The position numbers were made by a program, and so were the translations under genes. From Lamellibrachia columna (Eukaryota > Annelida > Polychaeta > Sabellida > Siboglinidae): a stretch of 64,000 bases of DNA. Location of the stretch: contig OY759266.1 of assembly GCA_963662155.1 (NCBI GenBank), forward strand, positions 54,803,510 through 54,867,509. The letters run 5' to 3'. The notes below the pieces were generated by a model. It was not told where the DNA came from, made no database searches, and saw only the letters and a list, made by a program, of their open reading frames with translations. Positions 47,501-59,632 of the stretch are shown here, one piece after another. Position 1 is the first letter of the stretch. Every line of letters begins with the position of its first letter.

Positions 47501-50500
47501 TCACAGGAAATTGCTGAGATGGCTCAGGCCAAACACAAGGAGAGAATTGGGCACAGGTGGGAGGTTGGGCCTTGCGGGGCTGTAACGCGATTACTCACTC
47601 TTGTTCAACTTGATTAAGTCATTGTTCTCGTCGTTGGTGCCCCTTCAGAGGGGGGAGGTGTGCGTGGCTGGTGGGGTGGCTGTAGCGGGCAGGGCGAGGA
47701 GAGGTGGGGCCCTTCACCCCGCAGACATGTAGAACTCTGTAGCAATTGTCATATCATTGTGTGTGTTTGCGTGAATGCTTGTAAGAGTAGTTTTGTTTGT
47801 GTTCATTCATTTGTGTACAAGTGTGTGTGTGCATGTGTGTTTGATATGTGAGCATGCAGTGATGACAAATGTTTAGCGTTACTACTTGACCGTTCAGTGT
47901 TCGTCATTTGTAAAAGGTCAGTAATAGTAAAGTACTTGGCAAGGAATAGTACTGGGGTAGCACCATGTTGCTGATCTGAATGCAACATGAACAGCAGAGA
48001 ACTTGTGGGGTAGAACAATATAAAAAAAATCTTTTGTACTATGGTTAGACATCATCTCAGCACTATAAACCATGATATAAGGACTAATTTTGTAGGTTTG
48101 AATCTGGAAACAGCTAGTCCCGTGGCTAGTTTTGCTTTCCGTATCGGATCAATTATTATTTGTTTTACAATTGAAGCAATTTTCCACTACCCTACTTTTC
48201 TAGGGCACAGCGAGATATTTATGGATGCCATATATAACTGAATGACAGCTAATTGATTTGTATGTATTTCTAAACTAAAATGTTTCTGCGGTGTCTGCCA
48301 TCAAGAGCCTGATGCTACCCCTTATACCTAAGATAATATTGGTGAAATAAAAGTGCAGTTTGTGAGGATACAACCAGTAGTCTACGAGATCAGTAGAAAC
48401 TTGGAATAATGTGTGAATACATGTGTTGATGAATCGCCCGAGATGAGAGGTAAGTAGATTCATCGTAGGTGTTTACCCACAAGGTAGTCTCATAAACCAT
48501 AGTGGGGGGTACTGTCCAGGTATCACCTATTCAAAGATCGACTGTGTCTGCAATGTTTTCACCTGATGCTGTCATCTTCAAACAGGTACATTGAGATCTT
48601 CAAGAGTAGTCTTGGCGAACTGAAGACGGCACTTACACCAAGGATGAGAGGCATGATGGGAAACCCAATGGGCCGTCCTAGTCCATACGACCGCATTGAT
48701 CGGTTTGGCATGGGAGGTGGTGGCGGCGGCGGTATGGGAGGAGGTGGTAGTGCCGGTGTTGGCGGCATGGCAGGCGGTGGTGGCGGCGGCGGCGGCATGG
48801 GGTATGGACGCGGAAAAGGTCGTGGCAACGTGAAAGGTATGTGTATCTGATTTGTGTTGTGAAAAGTCACTTTGATCTTACCGAGAGCATTGTGAAGGTC
48901 GAGTGTTTTGTCAGCAGTGTTTCATATTTTCACTGTTATGTTGCTTTTTATGTCTGTTATCTGCTATGAAGTCAGTGTGCCTAAATGAATAGCTATAATC
49001 TAAAACAAAGTTATGCATCACCGTTGTTGACCATTCATGACTTCACTCGTTACACTCCATCAATTGTCTACAGTTCTACGCCACAAGCCGTCCTTGAGAT
49101 GTTTCATTATTATCACCCCAGTTGAATCCACCCGAACAAACATGGGATTGAACTTTGTCAAAGTTGTTAAATTAATCAAATGCTTTGCTATGGTTCCAAA
49201 CAAAAACATTGGGCCAACACTGACTTATGTAGCAAGTGAAGTTTGGGAAATGCTCAATAATACTGTCTAAAAGTTAACTTCACTAAAATTATCACACTTA
49301 TCTATTAAGAAATCCTACTTCTACTTACAGGTTTCTATGACGACTACGAGGATGACTTTGGGGGTGGCTACCCTGCTGCTGGGGGCTTCGGTCGCAGTCC
49401 AATGGGTGGTGGTGGTGGTGGTGGTGGTGGTGGTGGTGCCCGACGGGGCGGGGTTGGCATGTCAGGAGGCATGGGTGGTGGTCGAGGGGGTGGGGGTGGG
49501 GGTGGTGGAGGCCGGTTTGGCGCTGGCATGGGGATGATGCGTGGGGGCAGCGGAGGGGGAGGAGGAGGAGGAAGCGGGGGAGCAGGTATGGGAGTGAATG
49601 ACTACCAGAGTCAAACAGGACACAGCATACACATGAGAGGACTGCCCTTCGCTGCCAACGAACAAGATGTTATGGAGGTATGTCATGGCTGCTTACTCAG
49701 TCACTTACACAGTTACTTCCTCTTGTTATGCTTTAGAGTGGCTCAGAATCACCATGGTGACATGAACATGTTGAACAGAGCCAACTGTCAAAGTACAGCT
49801 TATCCCATCATGCTCGGTTCTCATCCAGTCTAGATTTGACAGTTAGTTCAGGCCTTGAATTTGGCAAACTTTAGGGCAAGGCCAGTTGGCCTTGGCTTTT
49901 ATATATTTTAGGGGGCACCACGGCCAGAAGGTAGGGCACCGAGGCCAGTAGAAAATGCTATATTATCAAATGCTTTGATACAACAAACATGTTGAAAAAT
50001 TAGTGTTGTAAAAAACGTCCCGGTTCTATAAAGAAGAAGCCGTGTCTGAGTGAGTTGCTGTCTGCTGACGATGTTGCAATTGAAAGCTAGAGGCTCTGTA
50101 CACAGGCATTTCTCAGACTAGATTCTAGGGAAACAGAATGGCTATCTTGCATACTTTTGCAAAATATTTCATAACTACTGCACCTACAACAAAACAATAT
50201 TTGTTTAAACACCTTATTGGAGTATAGAAATTAACTATTTTGTGTTGGTAGATTGAGTAATGAGTTGAAGCCGCTATACAAAATCATCTTCACAAGTTCC
50301 ATGTTATATGTAGATTTGACGAAAACTTTCTTCAGCTGATGTGAAACTACACTGGTTACTTCCTACCCAGTGTGGCAACGTATAACTCTTACTCACTGGT
50401 CTATTGTGTTGTAGTTTTTCAAGCCAATCAATCCTGTGAATGTGGCGATCCACTTCAACAGTGAAGGCCGCGCTTCAGGTGAGGCCGATGTCGACTTTGC

Positions 50501-53500
50501 GTCACATGAAGAGGCAAAGGAAGGAATGAAGAGGGACAGAGCTTCCATGCGTAAGTCTCCTCTTTGTTCTTATTGCTGGGTGGCATGTGTGTACACGCAT
50601 TCATATGTATTCACATTTGTGTGCAGGCATGTTCACCAGCACTAGTTGGTTAGATCACCTCTACTTCCTTTATGGTAGTGCAGTTTCTGGCATATATTGC
50701 TTTGTAACGTAATTCTGTGTATTTCTTTACTGCTGCAGACTAAACAGTCTGTGCTAGGATAAGGCCTGGTATGGGTGCTAATTTGCGGTTTTTTGAAAAA
50801 ATATGTCAATTTAATTTTTCAGCGTCAGATAGTATATTAAATGACTTATTCATGAATAAAGTCCACCCTATTACAATGATATATCCATTTTTATTACGAA
50901 GACGCAAAATGCGCTGAAAGTTGTCGATGTTTACGCCATGACAACACGGTCCTTCCTTAGACTTACGCCATCTTGTTTTTGGAACCGCCAAACTGTCGTC
51001 TGTCAATCACCATAATCAGTAATCCCGCCCTTGTGAAGGCATTCGGCCAACATTGTTATTTATGCCGAGAATGACCTTATTTGGCATTCGGTAACCGTCG
51101 TGTCGTCACCCGCGAGCACTCGTGCAGTTCCGTGACGCGCTTCGTGACTACGAACACTGATTGGTTTACGAAGTTGCGCGAGCGCAAAATTATCCCAGCA
51201 TGCCGTTTGTTGCCGCTTGCCATTGTTTACAAAATATGGCGTTTTTCTCGAGCGATGTGAGATGTTGATGAAAGCGATAGTTTAGAGTTAGTTTGCATGA
51301 AAAAAAGTTGTGGAAAGGGAATGGGTGGTAGAATGTCATCTGTCAAGAAAGACGGCAGTTATTGGCAGCTTCTGCGCGGGAAAAACGAAAGTTAATTTCG
51401 TCGCCTGTCAGAAACGCTGGCGAGGACGCGGCAATGCCGGTCGCAGCTGTTACTTCGACTTCGCTGCCCATTGCCGTGCCTGAGTGTGGGGCTAGTGATA
51501 CTGTTACTGCCGACACCAGTGATGCTAGGATAGTGAAAGAAACTGCAGCTTTGCCAAGTAGTGCGTCCCATAGCAGGACAAAACTAGCACTGATGCGTGA
51601 TGACAGCAGGCCTATTTCTGTGGCAGATGGTAAGTTGGATGTTTACTTCCTAGTTCTGGTGATCGTCTAGTGACAATGTAATTTGCCTCAAAGTGTAAAC
51701 AGTGGGACGCTTTGCTAGATTAGTACTTTATAGACTTGAAAAATGTTATCATTGGCTGTATTTTCTAATAGTCCATAAAGTTATACGCATTGGTTTATGT
51801 TGATTGCATCTTAGACATATTTAAAAAACTATCGATAGCTGATGTAATGTTTACAAACCAGGTGATCACAGTAACTGTTATTATGATCAAATATAATGTG
51901 TGTTTATATATAAATGTTATGTGACTAATTTAATAGATAGGGTTTCAGTAGTGTTGCAGTTTAGTATTTCAATATTGTGTTCATATTTAATGTCATCATT
52001 TGTGCAATTTGTTGTCAATAGTGCACTGTTTTATTTTAAGTTTTCAAGTGTGTTTGTTCTATAATTTTGAAGCTTATTCAGTGAAGTTTGTTATTCATAT
52101 GCTGTATTTAATGTAAATCTCACTTTTTGTTATACATCATTACCAAATATAGTAGACATTTAATAATTTCTACATTTATCAATTTCTTCATTATTCAGAA
52201 GCTTACATTATGACAATAAACCTTTTATGACAGTTCTTGACCCATGTTTGTTCACAGTCCCACACTGGTGTGTCATCGACATCGACCGCATCAACGCGTT
52301 GCTTGGGAAGATTCACTGCCCACACTGCCAGTGCGAGAACATGTGACAACGGGCGATCACAAGGGGTTTGCGCTGCACTTGACACTTCGCTGCAGCAAGT
52401 GTCATTCAGAGCTCGGCAGTGCCTTTTCATCTCCGGTGCTTGATACTGGCACCAACCCTCAGCCGTTTGCCATCGATGACATCATGGTGCTACTTTTCAG
52501 CCGACTTGGCCTGGGCTATACAGCAATGAAAGAGTTTCGCGGCGTACTTGGAATTCCAGGTATGCATCTGGAGACATTTCAAGAAAAAGAAAAGAAGGTG
52601 ATTTTCAAGACAGTAGAAGTGACTAATGCTGTGCTACAGCAGAGTGCTGACGTTGTTCGTGCGATGCACCAAGCCACCAACCCAGGTGATGAAGATGAGG
52701 AGGAGGATTCCGTATGCATAACTGTCAGCTTCGATGGAACCTGGCGAGGTCATGACAGGGCTGGTAGTGGACTACGAGGTCCTGTCCATGTACTGCAGCT
52801 GCAAGAAGGCAGAGTTTGGAGCACACTCGCCTGCCTTCACTGCGTGGTATGCCGAGCACCGGGATGACTTCTCCGTGAACTACCACGGCAGGTCGAATGC
52901 CATGGAAGTGGAGGCAGCGAAGCGTCTGTGGGAGCGATCAGTTAGCAACAATGGACTCATGTACACATGGATGCTCAGGGATGGGGATTCGAAGGCATAC
53001 CAGGCTTTGGTCGAGATGGAGCCATATGGCCCTGACATTCCCATTGTTCGAGAAGAGTGTGTGAGCCACACAAACGCATGAGCACAGCTCTTCTCAAACT
53101 GACGAAGCAGGAGAAACTTGGAGGGCTTGGCCGTGGTCGTCTGACGAAGGATAAGGCGATGCGGCTGCAGCAGTACTATCGCTATGTGATCACAGTGAGT
53201 GGCGGTGACACGGACAACATGCGGGACAGAGTGTGGACAACTCTGTTCCACTGCATGAGTACAGACGAGAAGCCCCATCACACGTTGCCCTCGTGGTGCA
53301 AACTCCTGGTGTTTTAGCAGCGAGCACTGGCGACCGACGAAGAACTACCATCCCATGAACTCCACATCAAGCACCCTCTAGCCCATGGGGCCGGTTTACA
53401 GCCACATGTCTGACCCAAACCTCCTCAAGCGACTTGCCAAGGGAAAGACCCAGAACAGCAACGAGTCATTGCACTCCGTCATTTGCAGTCGCTGCTCCAA

Positions 53501-55266
53501 GACCGTATTTGTCTCACACCGGAAACTGCAAGGGGCTGTCGCTAGAGCTGTTGCTTCCTTCAATGCCGGTGCATCACACCTGACCGAGGTGATGGAGTTC
53601 CTCGCGATTGAAGTGAATGAACTTAACCTAGCCTTTGTGGATGAGTGTGACCGGCAGCGGGTTGCCAAGGCAGAGCTGGCTAGAAACTGTTCCTGTTCTA
53701 GTTTTTTCAAACACTTGGCAATTATGTTACAATTATTGTGGTTACCATGTTATGGTCTTATGATTATGAGGTCTCATTCAAGTAATCAGCTGTTTTCGGA
53801 ACATTATCGCATCCTCAATGGTTCTTTTGCATCCCAAATAGAGATGAGATCGACACTAATGTCGATCTCCGCATCACGAGGGATACACAGTCCCCAGTTT
53901 TGAGAGCCAGGTTTTTATACCAAATATACCATGCCTGCTTGGACTGCAGTTTGAACTCAAGAGTGTTGGCATGCTTGGCGGATGTGCTAACCACTACACT
54001 ATCACGTTCTCGGTCATATTGTAAATATGTTTGTTGAGTGGTACAGCATTTTTTTATTATGCTAACTGACCTTGACATCTTAACTGTTTTTGTGTCTAAG
54101 TTAGTGCTTTGTTAACTTATATTTTCAAATCTGTGCAATTTATATATGGGTGTCTGTTCTTTTCAGTAAAACATGTAATTGGCAGTTGATGTTGTAAGAA
54201 AGCAAACACCTTTAATAGGATTGTTTTGGCTGTTTACAAACATTACTATTCACATTGTGACAGTTCAGTGTCAAATGGATGTTTACAGAAAATCCGAATC
54301 ATGATGCAAATTACCTTTATATTTCTAAAATGCTAAATTGTAAATTCTGTGGGTGTATTTCATCTCAAACAGTAGTTATTGTGCAAAATTAGTCTCTGGG
54401 AAATAAACAAGCACAATTTATTTAATGTTTTGCCTGCTTACAATAATTATTATTCATATTATTACTGTGTAAACTTTGATGCACAATCTGTATAAAACAT
54501 TTTTGTTTTATCTTTGTATTTATCTTAAAAAAAAAGTCGAAAAATTTGGCATTTTCAATAAATCAGTTTTGAAAATTCTAAATAAAATATAAATATAAAA
54601 AAAAATTAATGTTTTTTATACAGATTGTGGAGAATATCTAGGAGAACACATCAGGCTAAGCCAGATCACCATACCATTTTTACTTCCAGAGTTGCAATTT
54701 TCTAGATATGCTATAAATGCCACTATTTGGTGGCCATTTTGTTTATTGCCATGGAAACGGGGGTCTGGCAGAACAAATTTTTATAATTTTTTTACTCAGT
54801 AATAGCTTTTCTACACCTTGGTTGGCAAAAATTATATTAATTATGCATTTAAAAAAAAGTGTCCTATCTAGCTGCCATAACTCCCCTTAAGTCTGCATTG
54901 TTATGCAGAGTGAACTGTTGTAACTTAACACTGAGGTTTAAATCTTCATTGATTGCCTTTTGGAAGTTTTACAACGTGAATGCATGCTACTGTATATACT
55001 ATCCTTATGTCTTATAATATTATGTATTGCAATAGAGCAACTTTTAAAAGTAATATACTTTTTTTTGCCCTTTGTCAACATTTTATAATATGACATTACT
55101 AATTCGGATGTAATTTTCTGCTTTGTTTGTTGCTGTGTTAATTCAATGCTGTTTATTTGTTGTTGTTTGGTGATACTACTTCTGTTACGTACCTCCAGAG
55201 CACCGCTACATTGAGCTGTTCATGAAGTCTGCTGGTTCTGGTCGTGGTGGTGGTGGTGGCGGCGGC

Positions 55267-55299
<33 letters not shown>

Positions 55300-56043
55300 T
55301 CCTACTATGGAGTCAGTGGTGGCTTCGGGGGCGGGTCTTCGGGAGGCTTCGGTAGTGGCGGCAACATGAATAATGGTTTCAACTCGGGCGCGATGTCACA
55401 GTCATATGGATCAGATGGTATGGTTTTGCAAGTTACGCCATTTTATTTTCAAAATGTTTGTATTGTCCGGTAACTATGGCTTGATGATGTAGTGGCAATT
55501 GAAAAGCTCGTGTTGAATTTTGCGTAAGTGTAAAGTTGAGCATCACCGGTTATGGGCAGCAGTGATATAAAACCATCTACTCATCCAGTCATTGTGACTG
55601 TCTAGTTAATATTTTTGGATGATGTGGCACCATGTTAAAAGCTATGGAATGTTTTGTATTAGTAGTACATAAATCACATTAGTATTTACTAATAGGCTGC
55701 AACCATGTCAAAAGTGTTCTTATATAGTGCGGTGTCCAGTCCTTAGGACTGCTCAAAGCACTTTCACTTCACCCCCTGGCAAACCTGTTAATTCCAAGGC
55801 CATTTCAACTTCTCTAGGAAGCATTCAGCTGTGTTATATGTCATGTCATACATTTGTTGTGTTTGTGCTATCTGTGTGAGACTTGTACAAATGGCAGTTG
55901 TCATAATGCATTATTGTTTGTTTCCAGGAAACGGCTATGGAGGTGGATATGGGAGTGGCAACATGGGTGGAAGCGGGAACATGGGAAGTGGCTTCGGAAC
56001 GGGAATGGGGGGTGGCGGCAACCCGAACTACACAGCGTTCTAA
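44550..56043 (+). CDS. HNRNPH: hnRNP H/F-like RNA-binding protein with three qRRMs
   Basis: Nuclear RNA-binding protein that recognises G-tracts and regulates splicing. Ten exons in phase: 44550-44558, 45068-45170, 45518-45673, 46109-46252, 47418-47556, 48586-48836, 49331-49677, 50415-50550, 55199-55417, 55928-56043; 539 aa. qRRM1 (about 15-93): [18 protein letters not shown] then [15 protein letters not shown]. qRRM2 (116-192): [47 protein letters not shown]. qRRM3 (365-437): [44 protein letters not shown] between qRRM1 and 2 is as in vertebrates. Glycine-rich stretches lie between qRRM2 and 3 and at the C-terminus; the vertebrate RNPHF zinc-binding segment is not recognised. Exon 1 supplies only Met-Asp-Gln and is the least certain; translation could start at 45083 (MGDEDEG). 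Orthologues include vertebrate HNRNPH/F, GRSF1 and fly Glorund. Confidence 0.92.
49400..49590 (+). repeat. GGN-rich tract coding the poly-Gly linker
   Basis: Runs of GGTGGTGGT and GGAGGAGGA inside the hnRNP H exon at 49331-49677 code for long glycine stretches. Similar tracts are in the exons at 48712-48800 and 55240-55300. They are slippage-prone but remain in frame here. Confidence 0.85.
51362..53705 (+). pseudogene. Decayed Mutator-like transposase gene in an hnRNP H intron
   Basis: A first exon (51362-51629, ending in a GTAAGT donor) could join an acceptor at 52252 in phase and reads on as [21 protein letters not shown]. The frame then breaks near 52335, 52755, 53070 and 53380, with one in-frame stop at 53315. 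Conserved pieces in order: [14 protein letters not shown], a long helical part to [10 protein letters not shown] (catalytic Asp), [43 protein letters not shown] (second Asp region), [46 protein letters not shown] and [20 protein letters not shown] (Glu region). These match a widespread invertebrate Mutator-type transposase family, unrelated in wording to the element at 36-44 kb. It is a recognisable but inactive copy. Confidence 0.75.
53722..54010 (-). mobile_element. tRNA-derived SINE, family B, copy 2
   Basis: Read on the minus strand: GATAGTGTAGTGGTTAGCAC head, GAGTTCAAACTGC as the decayed B box, ACCTGGCTCTCAAAAC, GGGGACTGTGTATCCCTCG, AAAAGAACCATTGAGG and a 3' end AGACCATAACATGGTAACC. It matches the copy at 9780-10040 along its whole length with moderate divergence. 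It lies at the 3' end of the decayed transposase gene and may have replaced its last codons. Confidence 0.75.
54011..55198. other. hnRNP H intron, AT-rich, nothing recognised
   Basis: AT-rich intronic sequence. It may include the 3' remainder of the transposon that carried the decayed transposase gene, but I found no matching inverted end. Confidence 0.4.
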
Positions 56044-56423
56044 TTGAGGGGATCTGTCATCCCAGAGACTTGGTATTGCCAGTGGCTGGCGAAGCCGTTC
56101 TAAAGCTACCAGCGACTTCACTGGTCGACTTTATTGACTCTTTGTGACTTTGATGTTAGGCCATGACTACACTGGTGTGCTTCAGTTCAAACGCTCATGG
56201 TTGCCGACTGATGCCGCTGTCGTACATGTCTATCATCACTGTACATTTTCAGCAGCAAGTCTGTTAATTGTTTGTGCATGTTGGGGCACATAGCCTGCCC
56301 TGTGTCGTTGTTGCTTCTACTGTCTGCCACAATCACTGCCTAGGGTGCTCATAGCTGTCATTCCAATGTGTGTAGACAGGTTTCTATAAAATCTACTGAT
56401 ATCAACCAATTTTGCTGTTTTAC

Positions 56424-56438
56424 AATAAATCAAATAAA
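56424..56438 (+). terminator. Tandem poly(A) signals for the hnRNP H gene
   Basis: Two AATAAA hexamers, at 56424-56429 and 56433-56438, about 385 nt after the stop codon, with a further AATAAA near 56445. Confidence 0.65.
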
Positions 56439-57193
56439 GCGTTTAATAAATTTATCAAAGCCATTTGTTTCAACAGCAGTAGTTGGTCTGTTGGTGAACA
56501 ATATGTGCCCAGTATTGAACGAGTGAAAAGTTATAGATATTTAATCTGAGTGGTGTTGGAACATTCCAGCTTATTGTATGATATCTTGGACTGGCACATT
56601 TTTAAAACAGTTCTGCGATTTATCTTCAACCTGGAAACAAGTTTCAGAGGAAGTAACTTCTTTTGGTATTTCCGATGTGTAAATAGTTTTAACGTTTATG
56701 CTTTTCATATTTAAATCTTGTGACCTGTACCATGTTTTTCATGCAGATCTAGTGGTATCTGGGCCACATGCATATGTGTATAGTTTCAGTGCGTTTGGCA
56801 GATAAAATGGTGAATGAACAAGTATTCTGTCTAGTTCTTTTGATATAAGGCGTTAACAATTTCAGTTGGTTTCGCTGCAAAGTTTTGGCTACTATAGTAT
56901 AAAATAAACTTATTTATCCACTGTGGGTTTTAAATTGTATTTGGGCTTAGATATACATTATACCCTCCTTGTACGAGTTACACGTTTCTTAGACGCTTTT
57001 ATTTACCAGTGATTTTCGTCCACTCTACCAAGATATGACGGCTGATTTGAGGGAATACACATCATGTTAACTAACATCAGTGAACCACCCCAACAAGTAG
57101 TTACTGGGATATTTAGTAGGGAAACCTTGTTGAATATAACTGTTTTATTCAATAAGCTGTACAGATGACTCCACAGGCCCCAGGGTTGGCAAG

Positions 57194-57241
57194 TTTCTGA
57201 CGAGATGGTAAATACCATGGTATTTACCACCTCGTCAGAAA
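57194..57241. repeat. 48-bp near-perfect palindrome
   Basis: TTTCTGACGAGATGGTAAAT... folds about a central CCATGG with one mismatch. A second hairpin (57247-57270, TTTCTGACATC / GATGTCAGAAA with an AAA spacer region) follows 5 bp later and shares the TTTCTGAC end. Confidence 0.75.
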
Positions 57242-57530
57242 TACCTTTCTGACATCAAAATGTCAGAAACACCGTTTTTTAGACATTTTCTTTAAAAAAT
57301 ATCACGTCATTTTCTTTAATGTGTAGATTGTATATTAAATCAACAGTAATGCATTAGTAACCTGTAACGTCATATACAATTGCAACTTTTACTCTGTGCA
57401 GTCTATTATATTTGCGTTTTCTACCAATTTGTTAGCAAATAGAAATGATAACAGATCCGTCATTGTTCCAGCTAGCTTTTAAAAGAGCAGGACAGGTGTC
57501 GGTCACTATTGGGAAACCATGAAAGAAGTT

Positions 57531-57577
57531 GGGTGGGTGTATGTGCATACCAGACTGGTATGCACCTACACCCACCC
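57531..57577. repeat. 47-bp inverted repeat
   Basis: GGGTGGGTGTATGTGCATAC plus CA pairs with its reverse complement across a 3-bp centre (GAC), with one mismatch in 22 bp. No coding content. Confidence 0.75.
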
Positions 57578-58045
57578 GAACTGGCATGCGAAATTTTGTT
57601 GAGGCATGGCCCGTGGGTTGCAAGCCGGGCTTGGGCCCAAAGCCCAGCCCGTGCTGGCACTAATGCCAGTAATAACTTGAAGGGACTGGGTTAGGACTGC
57701 ACATACCTGTGTGCCTGTGTCAATAAGCCAATTGGGAGCCAACAAGAGTTAAGCAAAACTTAAGCAATCGAGACAGAACTGTACTGTTATACTGTGAGCT
57801 GATAATGAGCTGTGCACAGCTTCATTGTGTAAGATTAGACAAATTGATATCAAAGAAATATTCAAGGCAGGTCCAGGCAATTATTTGAAGTCCCGATTTC
57901 CAGAGCGGAGCTATAAAGTGAGCTACTACTAAATGTTGTAAGAGCATTGTATGAGTGTGCTTTTATCATAACTTATGTGCACCTGTCTGTGCTTGATGGA
58001 GGTATAAGCTGATTGGTCCAATGCTTTCTACTTAGCAAGATGCTA

Positions 58046-58300
58046 GTGCCTGGCCAGCCACCAGTTGCTACACCTTGGCCAGCCACCTGTTGCTACACCT
58101 TGGCCAGCCACCTGTTGCTACACCTTGGCCAGCCACCAGTTGCTACACCTTGGCCAGCCACCAGTTGCTACACCTTGGCCAGCCACCAGTTGCTACACCT
58201 TGGCCAGCCACCTGTTGCTACACCTTGGCCAGCCACCAGTTGCTACACCTTGGCCAGCCACCTGTTGCTACACCTTGGCCAGCCACCAGTTGCTACACCT
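58046..58300. repeat. 25-bp minisatellite, about 10 copies
   Basis: The unit TTGGCCAGCCACCAGTTGCT plus ACACC is repeated head to tail, with a CCAGTTG/CCTGTTG two-state variation along the array. Open frames in all three plus-strand frames are by-products. Confidence 0.95.
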
Positions 58301-59632
58301 TCACATAGAGATACACTGTTACATGTGAAGGAAGTGCAAATTGATTACCCACATTTTTTTTAGACATTGTCATTGAATATTGACTTAATAGTGCTAGTAG
58401 CACCCCTGCTTGTACTGTGTTTAAGGGCGGCAGCCCAGCTAAGGCTGTGTGGGAACATTTTGTTCAAGTGGAAAGTAATGGAAAAACAGTTGCTAGATGC
58501 AAGTTCTGTGGTCAGCAGATGTGATAGAATGCTGGTTCATCACACCAATTGCAGTAACCGTTATAATACTCTGTTATAATTATACAACCATGGATATAAG
58601 GAACACCAAATATAAGGAACAGTTTGACCAAGTCCCAAAATGTTCCTTGAACTTCCTTCTGAATATAGTGAGAGTCCACTATATCATTTCTCCAAACAGC
58701 AAAATGAAGTCAATAGACATTTAATTATTACTCCTCCATTTCATAGGTTATATAATTAGCAAAATCATAATTTTATATAGCATATATTAGATTCTGACAT
58801 AGGAAACCAGTCAGAAACTAATATAACATAATACACAATGCATTATCACTACCAATTATCCATATTATAATTTTATATAATAGGAACACCTCGATAGTGA
58901 TAAATTCCAGCGAGTTGATAGTTAATTGCAGAATCCTCCAAAATATTAAGATTAACCTAAACCCTGTACAGTTCATATAATAGCCACAGAAATTTCAGCA
59001 TAACAAATTAACATCCCAACATCAAGATGTTTTTAAAATGGCAGCAATATTTATTTTTCCAGTAAACTAATGAACAACACATTTTTCACCTGATCATACA
59101 GAAGTGGGGGAAATTTTATCAGCACTAGTGTATATATTCAGTAAAACCTCATTTAGTCCATTTTATTCAGTATTGTTTTTGTGAACAAATCTCAACACTA
59201 AATTGTTTCATTATACTGTGCTTCACCTATCCACATGTTTTGTTAATCCAGCCAAAACCCTTGGGAACAAGTGTGCGCATAAACAAGGTTCCACTGTGTA
59301 AACAAACTTGACATTTCAGCACTGCAATTTATTTTTTTTAATTTTCACCTGTACTTTTGTCAAGATAATTACTAGGGTGTGAGGGAATTGTAACTTCGTA
59401 GACTAGACTTGTACATACAGCACACAACCTGCTGGTGGAATGAATGCAACCGATGCACCATTATACACAGCTTGATTTACTTGAATTAAACCTTTATAAC
59501 AAGCCCTTGAAGGAGGCTGCTTTGGAATTCTGCATTCATATAGGACTGCAGAATGTTCAGTTTTCATGGCCAGGAAACAACTGTAGAATCCCTGACGTCG
59601 TTATGACCCATGCACTAGACACAGCCGTGTGT
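58301..59632. other. Intergenic, nothing recognised
   Basis: AT-rich sequence that should contain the RBM22 3' UTR next to 59633. No gene family is recognised. Confidence 0.45.

Larger units (their letters stand above)
56450..58045. other. Intergenic, hairpins only
   Basis: No gene is recognised. Three short inverted repeats are listed separately (57194-57241, 57247-57270, 57531-57577). Confidence 0.5.

Noticed and set aside
52880..53281. 133-codon minus-strand open frame
   Set aside because: It is antisense to clearly recognisable Mutator-type transposase blocks.
58013..58363. Overlapping open frames with LASHLLLHLGQPPVATPWP repeats
   Set aside because: All three frames are open through the 25-bp minisatellite; this is a repeat effect, not a protein.
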